Source: Venturia oleaginea
Taxonomy: Eukaryota > Ascomycota > Dothideomycetes > Venturiales > Venturiaceae
NCBI GenBank assembly: GCA_013176395.1
Contig: JABMLP010000022.1
Coordinates: 1,094,720 to 1,158,719, forward strand
Reading direction: 5' to 3'
Length of the DNA stretch: 64,000 bases
In this document: one piece after another, positions 51,898-61,109 of the stretch
Layout: each line of letters opens with the position of its first letter
Numbering within the stretch: position 1 is the stretch's first letter
Translations under genes and position numbers: made by a program
Notes under the pieces: generated by a model
The model's input: the letters and a program-made list of their open reading frames with translations, nothing else
What the model was told of the DNA's origin: nothing
Databases searched by the model: none

Positions 51898-52420
51898 AAT
51901 ACTAGGGTCTCACCAATTTTCTGCACGATATCACGTGAAACCGCGCATTTCGGCAAAGCAGCATCACACTTTTCGTACATCACGTACTACAAACGACATA
52001 CTGAGAGCCACTACACACAGTTTGAGAGACTGTAGGCCTCATTACAAATAGCTCTTGACACTTTTCATACTGTAAGAGTTCAACCCTCAAAGGTGTTTCG
52101 CAAGTGAGGGAAGACAGCTTGTATTTCAAGTATCTAAGTACAGAGAAGAACGTGTAGGTACAGGAAGGACAACTTGTATATATAATCTTCTAAGTAGGAA
52201 AAGGACATGCTGTCCTGTGAAGAGAATAGAAAGGAGTAGAAGCGCATGTGAGGCAGTCCCTGAATAATCCCTGCTAGGCGCACGTGAGAAACTATCAGGA
52301 ACCTACCAGGAATTGCTAAGAATCCACCTAGGATAAAATGGATATAGGATACCATCCCGTGACACATACACGATACTTTGCCGGTAACACTGAGAAACAG
52401 CAGAAAGTCGCGAAAACAGC
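51898..52420 (+). other. Copia 2 RNA leader
   Basis: About 520 bp without coding sequence. The part at 52235-52315 is shared with 2925-3012 near copia 1. No repeats like those in the copia 1 leader. Confidence 0.5.
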
Positions 52421-53116
52421 ATGTCAATAACTGCCACAAACTTCACCCAGCGGGTGGAAGTCGTACTGAACGATCATACTGAATGGCCACTCTTCATCCA
52501 GTCAGTAAAGCAAACAGCCATCGACAACCACGTATGGGATATCATCAATCCCGATAGTACAACGCCGAAGAAGCACACAGCAGCACCCACAGTACCAACA
52601 GCAGCAAAGGCGTCGAACAACGCGGTCAACGAAGTGGAGAACTTGGACGATAGAGGCATCGAAAAATATAAGCTTCTCGTCGCTGAATACAACTTCAAGA
52701 ACGCTCAGTATAAACGAGAAGACGCCGCCCTCATCCATATTCAGGACTGGATTAGGAAACACATCACCCACTCTAACCTTGACACGATCTCTGACACGTC
52801 CTCAGTTCGAGACACCCTTATCAAGCTCCAGAAGCGCAACAAACCTACGGACGAGGCGGTCAACTTCCAGCTACAGAATCTCTGGTTTTCAACACTTATG
52901 ATGGATACAGCAAGTCAAGATTGGAGGATTCTCCTGGACAAAGTGACTGTAGTCTTTGAGAAGATTACGAAGGCGGACCTCGCAGAGTCCAAGGGCAAGA
53001 TGCCGATGTTCCAAATCATTAACTTGCTTCACAAGATGACAACATCTGGGCAGATCAGTGCCGTGCGGGCTTGCAGGATCCAAATTACCGCCTTAAAACT
53101 GTGCCAGATCTTCTAA
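52421..53116 (+). pseudogene. Copia 2 Gag, N-terminal part
   Basis: 231 residues from ATG 52421: MSITATNFTQRVEVVLNDH, then VWDIINPDS and a UBN2-like capsid region (SSVRDTLIKLQKRN ... SQDWRILLDKVTVVFEKITK). From about 53023 the natural continuation lies in the -1 frame (ASQDDNIWADQCRAGLQDPN), so the last 30 residues of this frame are not genuine. A single lost base near AACTTGCTTC would explain it; a programmed shift is less likely here, as this lies inside the Gag domain. Confidence 0.75.
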
Positions 53117-56100
53117 ACGATTTTCGATCATACCAGAACTCGCGCCCACAATCAATGCCAGTACCAGGTGGCCAGAACATGGCTGCATTTTACACTGGAC
53201 AAGCCTCTCTGAACGGCCTAGGCCCCGACGGCTCACAATCCGGCAACAAGAACAAGAAGAAGTGTCCTTGCGGCAACAACCACAAGTTCCACCGACCGGG
53301 TAACTGCTCCTATTGCACAGGCATCCCGCACAAAGATGATTTCGTATTCAAACCTGAGATTGTTGAGAAGGTGGCTAAGGCATTGAAGGACCCCAAGATT
53401 CAAAGTATGGTGGACAAGGATAAAGCCGAGTACAAGGAGTGGAAGGAAGCTAAAGATACCAAATCTTCAGGAACTAACAGTCCCTCTAACTCAAATGAGA
53501 AGTCTCACAATCAGACAGGGCCAGGCGGAGTCCCAATCGCACGCGTGTGTCATACCTCATTCAATCAAGGGGCGATTGGCACAGCGTTTCAGTCATCACT
53601 CAACTTTGAAAACCTTTCAGAATCTGATTCAGAAGATTCTGAGCTCAATTCCGAGGAGTTTGAACCAGTATATTCTCCAGAACAGGCTAGCGTAGTCAAC
53701 GTTAACCAGTTTCCATTAAGATCAAGTTCAGCATTCAACTCAGACAGTCTCTCGGATCCCTACTACTTCACCAACGCCTGGGTCCTGGATGGAGCCTCAG
53801 ATATTCATATCTGTAATTCTCCTCTTCGCAACAATTACACAAAGACTTACGAGGCTTATCCAGATGACTACGTGCAATGTGGCCTTACTAAATACAAGGT
53901 GGAGTCATATGGAACTGTCCTTCTCAAAGTGAACACGCCTAAGGGTAATGAAGCCTACATCACAGTCTCCGAAGTTGCTCTCTGTCCCTATTACCGTGCT
54001 AACCTGCTCTCAAATCACAAACTTGAGCAGAAGGGATTGCATTTAATCACCCTCAATGGTGGTTATATCTGCGAAGAACTCACCACACCTCTGTTTATCC
54101 CTACCAAGCACTTCAGTTACTGGTGTTTAGAATTCACTCCACCTTCTCACCACGCATATGCAATGGATCCTCGTACAGGCACAGCATTCGCCACCCAGTC
54201 AGTTGTTCAAAAACTCACGAAGAAGGAAGTTCAGCAGAAACAGCTACTTACAACAAAGCCATCAGATCTTTGGCACCTCAGACTTTGTCACCCAGGCCCA
54301 GCAACAATGAAGCATTTGGCGGCGGCAGTACGAGATGATATCACCGTTACTTACGCTCCTTCGACAAAAGACTGTGAGGTGTGCGGAGTCTCAAAACATT
54401 ACCAAGTAATCAGCAAGTCAAGCTTCAAGGAGCCCCTGGCAACAGGACCTTTTCAGCGACTGAACTATGACGTTGTTCCTATGAAAACAGCATACAACGG
54501 CGACAAATGGCTCAGCCATTATGCGTGTGAGTGGTGTCATTTTCAGCTTATCTTCACACACAAAAAGAAGACCGACATCCCTCGCATTTCGATCTACGTG
54601 GTCAATCTAATCTTCAACATTTTTGGTATCACTATCAAGTATTTTCATACAGATGGTGAGACTGCTTTTGGTGAGATTGACACCGCCATCAATACATGGT
54701 TTGACTTCGTCAGACTCAAGGGTATCATTATGGAACAATCAGCACCTCACACCTCAGAACAGAATGGCCCTGCTGAAGTGCATGGTAAGTGGCTTATAGT
54801 AAAGATGAGATGCTTAGCAAATCAGTCAGGACTTTCGTTTGATCTCTGGCCAGAGTTTGCAAAAACTGTGGCTATCATTGAGAACAAACTGCCAATGGAA
54901 TCTCTAGAGTGGAAGTCTCCGTATGAGATTGTCTATCACGAGAAGCCTGTCATCTTCTACTTCAAGGTATATAACTGCAAGTGCTACGTCCTCATTAAGC
55001 ACGGAATTCCTCGCCTTGACAAAACTGCAGCGAGGGCATTCATTGGTTATCTTATTGGATATGAAGGTACCAATATCTTCAGGGCCTATGTCCCATCACA
55101 GCGTAAGGTGATCCGTTCTCGGGATGTTATCTTTGACGAGAGTGACTACATTTTTGATCCTACAGAACTGGATGCCGCAGCAATCATTCCAGAAGCAATT
55201 CAGCCATCTATCATCATAGCACCTCCACCACGGATGCCAACAGAACCTGGGATTGAACCTCCGGATCTACTTAAGGATGATATTCTGTTTACAATTCCGA
55301 AAGCAACAGCACCAGTTCAGCAGGAAGATAACACCAGCAAGGATAAGGACCTTCCCGATCGGGACGATAAGGAGGAAGAACCAGTTCAACGCACTCGCAC
55401 ATTCGGAAAATTCACTACCCAGGACGCCGCTATTAAGCCAAGGCACGACGTGAGCAAAGTAGAAATTCTCGAGCGCCGAACCAGATCTGGCCGGAATGCA
55501 TACTACACCGGCAGTGCAATTGCAACTTCATTCTTCATAAGGAAAGTTACCCTCCCATCTTCAGAATGGTCCAGTACATTTCATACCTTCATCCAAACTG
55601 CGCGCCGACATAGGGATAACATTCCACCAGTTCCTCAGACATACGATCAAGCAAAGAAGCACCCATTATGGACAGAATGGCTGCAAGCTATGTGCGAAGA
55701 GATCGATCGCTGCAAGAAGAAAGGGGTGTTCAAAGTCATATCCCACACGCCAGGAATCTCACCGAAACCTATTCCACTCAAGTGGGTCTTTGACTACAAA
55801 TTCGACAGCGAAGGCTATCTCACCAGACTTAAGGCACGATTATGTGTACGAGGCGACAAGCAGCCGTTGATCGTTCTTGACACGTATGCAGCAACCTTGG
55901 CAGCAGAAGTTATGAGATTCTTAATGGCTCTCTGTGCATACTTCGGACTTGAGGCGATGCAGTATGATGCTATCACAGCATTCTTTAACGCTAAACTAGA
56001 TGAAGTCATCTACACAACACCACCTCCAGGTTTCGGAGAGAAAGGCCAACTTTGGCATATTTTGATGGCCCTATACGGACTCCGCCGGTCACCTCATCTC

Positions 56101-57195
56101 TGGCACAACGACATATCAGGCTTCTTGCAATCCATTGGATTATTCCCGGTAGTAGGAGTCAATTGTCTCTACCACAACGAATACCTCCTAGTCTTCTTCT
56201 TTGTTGACGACATCATTGTGCTATTTCGGAAAGAGCACCAGCGACACTTTGAGGATTTTGAGGCTAAACTCACCGCCAAATACGACATCCGAATGATGGG
56301 AGAACCTCACCTCTTCCTTGGCATTGAAGTTACCAGGAATCGAGAAAAGAGAACCCTCACATTGAACCAGGGCGCCTACATTAACAAGGTATGCAAGCGA
56401 TTTGAATCCTCTCTACTGACGCACACTGTCCACACACCATTACCTTCAGCGCCACTGGTTAAATACACTGGAGAAGCAACAAATGGACAGATTCAGGAAA
56501 TACGCCAGAAGGTGGGTAACCTCGGATATGCAGCAATCATTACCAGAGCAGATATTGCATTTGCATTCTCTGAATTATCGCGTTTCCAATGCAATCCAGG
56601 TCCGGAACATCTTCATGCCGCAAATCACTCCATCAGTTATCTCAGAGATCACCGGGATTACGACATTACCTACGACGGTAGAAACGAAATGGGTCCTCTC
56701 CACCACATCTCGATAGATGCATCGTACGGTGATGATCCGGAAACCCGCAAAAGCCGTCAAGGCGATGAATTCAGTCTCTTTGGTGGACTCATTGCATGGA
56801 AATCGTCAATGCAAAAGACTGTGACAACATCGTCAACAGAAGGAGAGTTACTAGCGGCCTCAAGGGTGGACAAGGAAGCAATATGGTGGAAGAATCTCTT
56901 TAGGGAAATCAATTTTCAACTACCTGAAGACGTTATTATCAAATGCGACAACCAGCAGACTATCCGACTAGTTACCACCGAAGCGCCTGAACTAATTACT
57001 AAGTTACGGCACGTCGACATACACCACCATTGGCTCAGGCAAGAAATTCAAGCCGGTCCCATCAAGATAGAATGGCTACCTACCAACGACATGCCAGCAG
57101 ATGGGCTCACGAAGCTACTCTCAAGGCAGAAGTTCGAGCATTTTCTGCACTTGATTGGAATGACTAACAAAGGCAAGCCACTCACGTTTGGCTAG
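53023..57195 (+). CDS. Copia 2 Gag C-terminus and Pol
   Basis: About 1390 open residues. A Cys/His motif CPCGNNHKFHRPGNCSYC follows Gag. The protease reads WVLDGASDIHICN (D-G-A without the usual serine). GAG pre-integrase (LWHLRLCHPG ... CEVCGVSKH), integrase with D in NYDVVPM, D in HTDGETAFG and E in GPAEVHGK, RT with KWVFDYKFDSEGYLTRLKAR, DAITAFFNAKLDE, LYGLRRSPHLWH and FFVDDIIVLF, and RNase H with SIDASYGDDPETRKS, TTSSTEGELLAAS and KCDNQQTIRL follow in this order. No stop until TAG 57193-57195. It is the best preserved copia here; only the Gag frame break stops a full polyprotein. Confidence 0.88.
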   Translation, partial: LASQDDNIWADQCRAGLQDPNYRLKTVPDLLNDFRSYQNSRPQSMPVPGGQNMAAFYTGQASLNGLGPDGSQSGNKNKKKCPCGNNHKFHRPGNCSYCTGIPHKDDFVFKPEIVEKVAKALKDPKIQSMVDKDKAEYKEWKEAKDTKSSGTNSPSNSNEKSHNQTGPGGVPIARVCHTSFNQGAIGTAFQSSLNFENLSESDSEDSELNSEEFEPVYSPEQASVVNVNQFPLRSSSAFNSDSLSDPYYFTNAWVLDGASDIHICNSPLRNNYTKTYEAYPDDYVQCGLTKYKVESYGTVLLKVNTPKGNEAYITVSEVALCPYYRANLLSNHKLEQKGLHLITLNGGYICEELTTPLFIPTKHFSYWCLEFTPPSHHAYAMDPRTGTAFATQSVVQKLTKKEVQQKQLLTTKPSDLWHLRLCHPGPATMKHLAAAVRDDITVTYAPSTKDCEVCGVSKHYQVISKSSFKEPLATGPFQRLNYDVVPMKTAYNGDKWLSHYACEWCHFQLIFTHKKKTDIPRISIYVVNLIFNIFGITIKYFHTDGETAFGEIDTAINTWFDFVRLKGIIMEQSAPHTSEQNGPAEVHGKWLIVKMRCLANQSGLSFDLWPEFAKTVAIIENKLPMESLEWKSPYEIVYHEKPVIFYFKVYNCKCYVLIKHGIPRLDKTAARAFIGYLIGYEGTNIFRAYVPSQRKVIRSRDVIFDESDYIFDPTELDAAAIIPEAIQPSIIIAPPPRMPTEPGIEPPDLLKDDILFTIPKATAPVQQEDNTSKDKDLPDRDDKEEEPVQRTRTFGKFTTQDAAIKPRHDVSKVEILERRTRSGRNAYYTGSAIATSFFIRKVTLPSSEWSSTFHTFIQTARRHRDNIPPVPQTYDQAKKHPLWTEWLQAMCEEIDRCKKKGVFKVISHTPGISPKPIPLKWVFDYKFDSEGYLTRLKARLCVRGDKQPLIVLDTYAATLAAEVMRFLMALCAYFGLEAMQYDAITAFFNAKLDEVIYTTPPPGFGEKGQLWHILMALYGLRRSPHLWHNDISGFLQSIGLFPVVGVNCLYHNEYLLVFFFVDDIIVLFRKEHQRHFEDFEAKLTAKYDIRMMGEPHLFLGIEVTRNREKRTLTLNQGAYINKVCKRFESSLLTHTVHTPLPSAPLVKYTGEATNGQIQEIRQKVGNLGYAAIITRADIAFAFSELSRFQCNPGPEHLHAANHSISYLRDHRDYDITYDGRNEMGPLHHISIDASYGDDPETRKSRQGDEFSLFGGLIAWKSSMQKTVTTSSTEGELLAASRVDKEAIWWKNLFREINFQLPEDVIIKCDNQQTIRLVTTEAPELITKLRHVDIHHHWLRQEIQAGPIKIEWLPTNDMPADGLTKLLSRQKFEHFLHLIGMTNKGKPLTFG

Positions 57196-57377
57196 AGAAT
57201 CAGTTTGTGTATTATTCTTATTGGGTTAGGCTCAAGAACCAACCACCAGACGGTCTCATTTTCAGACAGGGTCAAGGGTTTTCATATGTCAGGCAGTTAC
57301 TCATTTTTGTTGTTCAAACCATCCACTCAGTCTATTCATCTTTCTCACTCTGTAATCGCTCAAAAGCTGAAGGGGCG

Positions 57378-57550
57378 TGGAACGTGGATTATGGATTGTG
57401 GTTTGATGTCTCTCTCTCTCTTTGTATCGCTGCAAACAGCCTCATTAAGGCCCATATAAGCAGCTTCAGTCTCTGTATCCTAGACATTATGCATTCATTC
57501 ATTTCCACTCGTATTCACACACTTTTGACATCATACATCGCTACTTTGTA
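57378..57550 (+). repeat. Copia 2 3' LTR
   Basis: 173 bp, two differences from the 5' copy (CACATAAG/CATATAAG and TATTCTAG/TATCCTAG). The flanking DDX60-like coding sequence starts immediately at 57551. Confidence 0.88.
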
Positions 57551-58884
57551 TTATCTTTCACCATGGCTTGCAAGGCAAAGAATACTCTGGCGTCAACCAA
57601 ATCACCAACATCGCACTCTCCGACCTCTAAGTCCATGAAGTCCTGGACATTCGAATCATTCAATGCCTGACTAGCAAGCCTCGTGAATTGCTCCATGATT
57701 TCAGCCATCTCGGCACTGTGGGAAGCGGCTGAAGTCTTCGGCTTGCTAGTGGAATGTAATCTAGCGATGCTGTATGCAGAAGGAATGTCGAGGCGAGCGT
57801 TGCATCGATGTTGTTCTGCTTGAGAAGTTACGCCAGAGATAGCAAAGTGATGGCGTCTCGTTTTGACAGCTCGGTGTCGTTGTCCTCGGCAAACTTTCGT
57901 ATTATTTCAACGATGTCGTCGAAAGAACCTGGTTTGATTTGCTCTACTTCATCGGTGTTATCCTCTTTCGAGAACTCCATCGTCTCTTCGAGATGCCGCT
58001 TTTCCAGCACCATTGTCATGATCTAGGCCATAGTCAGCACTACATCGAACCAGGTCGCGCACGGGCGAACAATAATGACTTTCAGATTGAGATCGATGTG
58101 AACGGACTCTTCGCAATTTTGATCTCGAATTTAGTAGAAGACTACCGATATCGATCACAAGTAAGATAAAGTTACGAGATGACCGCCGTGAAGTATGGAG
58201 CAGGAATAATTGAGTCAACAGCAAACTGTGGTTGTTCTTGAAATTGATCGTCGTCCGCCGTGCCAGAATGTCACATACCTTGGTGTCAACGAACTGTAGG
58301 TCGTTCATGAGGGCGACGTTGTACCCATGTTGTACGCGCCAGTGTACCAAGAATCGTAGATGCGTCTTGGCATTGCGCGCTTGCTTTTCTTCGTCTTCTC
58401 CACTGTCCTTGTTGACAATGTGAGCACCATCATGTAGCATGACAAAGTACATGCCAGTCTCTTGGAGATAACTAAGGAACTCTTTGGATAGAACACTTGG
58501 AAACTTCTTAAGCGTGACTTGATCATTCGATTCCGGCAGATTTGCTTCAAGATGTCGAATTATGGCTGTCCGAGCAAGGAGGTACTTCTGTCGGTGATGG
58601 GTAGCATTTGGGGGTATGCATAACGTCTCGTGATCATCAATCCATCCGACGTGGAAATTACAGTCTCTGACAACGAGTTTCTTGAGGAAATTTTCGACAT
58701 TGTAGGTAGCATGCAGTAATTGAAAGCCATCGTCGAAGTCGAGGTTTGGGTCTGAAAAGGCGTGTAGTAATAACGAGTCGCCTTCTACTAGGAAGAGTTC
58801 GTTTCCGGCGTAATCTCTAACAAGATCAACACGTCTCGAGTGTACCTTTTCGTACCAAGCCTCAAGTTGGATTGATGAGGCCAT
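57551..58884 (-). pseudogene. DDX60-like helicase gene, N-terminal fragment
   Basis: ATG 58884 opens 202 codons (LEAWYEKVHSRRVDLVRDYA, ELFLVEGDSLLLHAFSDPN, QETGMYFVMLHDGAH) that match the N-terminal domain of fungal DDX60/Ski2-like RNA helicases. A 256-bp intron at 58278-58023 (GTATGT ... TAG) fits and joins DTK to IMTMVLEKRHLEET. A TAA at 57828-57830 and a frame slip further on (near LPTVPRW, about 57715) break it, yet the sequence stays recognisable to QAMVKD at 57551. There it meets the copia 2 LTR; the helicase domains are missing. DDX60-like proteins are cytosolic RNA helicases linked to RNA sensing or decay; this copy cannot work. Confidence 0.7.
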
Positions 58885-59484
58885 TGTGCTGTGGTGAACT
58901 GTGAGCGAGGCCTGATGGCGGACTTTGAAGCGATAAGAAGTGTTTGGATTCAGACAAACGGCGACCGGTCAGGTATGGAAGCGTTAGTGCCAAATTCGTG
59001 TTTTGGCAATACTTTTTCCGGTTACACGCGTTTAAAGTAGCGACGCGGTAGGACTTTGGATCGTATGACGGGGAAGTATGTTTGAAAGAGGGCAGACCTC
59101 GTGCGCGCCAATAACAATAGACTGATTTTACAAGACGATACGAAGTCGAATATCCAAAAATTCCTCTTGTACCTACAGAGAGTCAACGAGTGACCCTCAA
59201 CTATCTTACTATGATTCCTGGTAGTTAATGGGTCAAAGGCCGCGGAGAAAAAGTCTCTGATTTTGCCGACCTTCATCATAATGGATAAAACCACAGCGCA
59301 CGGTTGCTATAGTAAGTGCAGGAGGGACCTTTCGTTGATCAGATATAAGCCAGCTAAAATAGTGCTTGACGATATTGAGGATTGACTTGCGGCGTACGAG
59401 GTAACAGACACTGCTATCATCGATTGGTGGCTTTGCGAAGATGAGTTTTTGTAGTTAGTCGAGAATCATTACAAACTGGCGGAC
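58885..59484. other. Upstream region with a short coding scar
   Basis: 58885-59300 holds the DDX60-like 5' flank and no gene that I recognise. At about 59358-59484 (+) one frame reads KIVLDDIED, stop, LAAYEVTDTAIIDWWLCEDE, FL, stop, LVENHYKLAD up to the Tc1 end. The two stops (TGA, TAG) would be TGG and CAG before C-to-T type changes. Family unknown. Confidence 0.4.
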
Positions 59485-60886
59485 CACGGGTTGGCCGGAA
59501 TTGACGGCGCACAGACCCCTGACCTTCATCCGATCTCTAAAACAACACGTAGATTCCATATAAACCACCACATTATGGCTCCCACAACGCCGAAAAAGAA
59601 GCTACCAAAGACTGATCGTCGAGAATATGATACCGTGAAGCGAAATCGATTTTTTCAAGCCCTTGACTCCGCTAGTCCCTCCTCTAGCTTTAGATCTATT
59701 TGCCACCTTCCTGGAATCAACATCCCAACTCCCACCGGCCGTAGATGGCGGAAAAACCGAGAAGATTGGGGCAATAAAGCGCTTAGAACAATAAGAAAGA
59801 GGAGTTCTATCTTAGGAAGAAAAAGCTTGGTATCTGCCTCTGATTTAGAGAAGATAATTGACCAAGATGACCCAACACACGAGATGGGCTACCGAGATCA
59901 AGTCGAAGAACTCAATTTGGAAGCCGCACCACGAACTTTACGTCGCCACGCCAATCAGATAGGAGCCAAACGATTCAAAAAGAAGTTTCAAAAGAGGATT
60001 AGCAAAAAGAATCAAGCCCTCCGCCGTCAGTACGGCCAAGAACACCTCACCGCCACGATTTCAGGCTTTTGGTCTCGCATTTGGTTCACAGACGAGGCTC
60101 ACTTCCAGTCAAAGCAGCTGATGGAAGAGCCCGAGTACGAGCTACGTAAACCCGGGCAAGAAAGGTCTATAAATGAGTCAAAGGCACAGGTTTAGACATC
60201 ACAATCCACGTCGCCGGCGGAGTCAACTACAACCACAAAGGTAGCCTCATATTCTACAAAGATCCTGTTGAGCCCTCAGAGAAGCAGCGGGCTCCTACCA
60301 AGCCTAAGCAACTCAAGTACGAGCTGGATACTGCCTTTGCAGAGCGCTGCAAGGTCTACGATGACTGGAAGGCAAAACAGGATGCTACACCAAAAGGAAA
60401 CTGCATGTCGCATGTCTTTTACGCTGAAAAGATACTGCCACAACATATTAAGGCTATACAGGACTTGGAGGCAAAGCACAAGTGCAGATACTGGCTACAG
60501 GAGGATGGCGATCCATCGCACGGAATCAACTCACTAAACTCACCTCCAGCCCTCCTTAAACGCGAAGCAGATCTCTTATTACTCACCCACCCTCCAGAGT
60601 CACCAGATTTGAACTCTATAGAAGCTTGTTGGAACATCATGAAGGGTAGATTGGTTGGTAGAAAGTGGACAACGGTGGCCCAATTCAAGGCAGATATTCA
60701 GGCAGAATGGGACCGTATTACACTTAAACAAATTCGTGACCGCATGAGGGAGATGCCCCAGCGCTGTAGATCAATTATTGAGCAGCCTCAAGTGCGAATT
60801 CAAAGCGCTTTGTGGTGATATCTGTACATTACTCTAAAATCAAATATTGAGGCGGTCTGTGCGCCGTCAATTCTGGCCAACCCGTG
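59485..60886 (+). mobile_element. Tc1/mariner-type element, copy 2
   Basis: 1402 bp with the same ends as copy 1 (CACGGGTTGGCCGG ... CTGGCCAACCCGTG). The transposase starts at ATG 59575 (MAPTTPKKKLPKTDRREYD), is open to 60195 and includes FTDEAHFQ; after one base too few at about 60180 it resumes as GLDITIHVAGGVNYNHKG, then WLQEDGDPSHG, SPDLNSIEACW, and ends at 60818. All three catalytic acids are present. It lacks the two extra stops of copy 1. Flanks GGAC/CACT show no TA duplication. Confidence 0.9.
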
Positions 60887-61109
60887 CACTAACCCATCGA
60901 TTACGTTATAATGTAATGATTATGTGAGACGTCCGAGTGGGATGTAAGAATGACTAGGATCATATCGTATTGTTGGAGGCGCAGCAGCATTCGGCACATC
61001 TTCGGCTTTACGCGTCTCCGACGCGTCCTTAAATCCCCCAGCGTCCCTCGGACTTGCCACCATTACGACTCTTTGATATACTCTCTACTACTTTCTCGTA
61101 TAGTTGGCA
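60887..61109 (+). promoter_or_regulatory. FunK1 gene 5' flank
   Basis: Only 223 bp separate the Tc1 end from the ATG. The last 30 bp are pyrimidine-rich (CTCTCTACTACTTTCTC). ATTACGTTATAATGTAAT at 60902-60919 is an imperfect palindrome. Confidence 0.45.

Larger units (their letters stand above)
51712..57550 (+). mobile_element. Copia 2: nearly intact Ty1/copia element
   Basis: 5839 bp with 173-bp LTRs (TGGAACGTGG ... CTACTTTGTA) that differ at 2 positions, an initiator tRNA-Met type primer site, one Gag-Pol with a single frame break in Gag, and a polypurine tract (GCTGAAGGGGCG, about 57366-57377). The 5-bp flanks are CTGAG and TTATC, so there is no target duplication, and different genes lie on the two sides. 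Confidence 0.9.
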
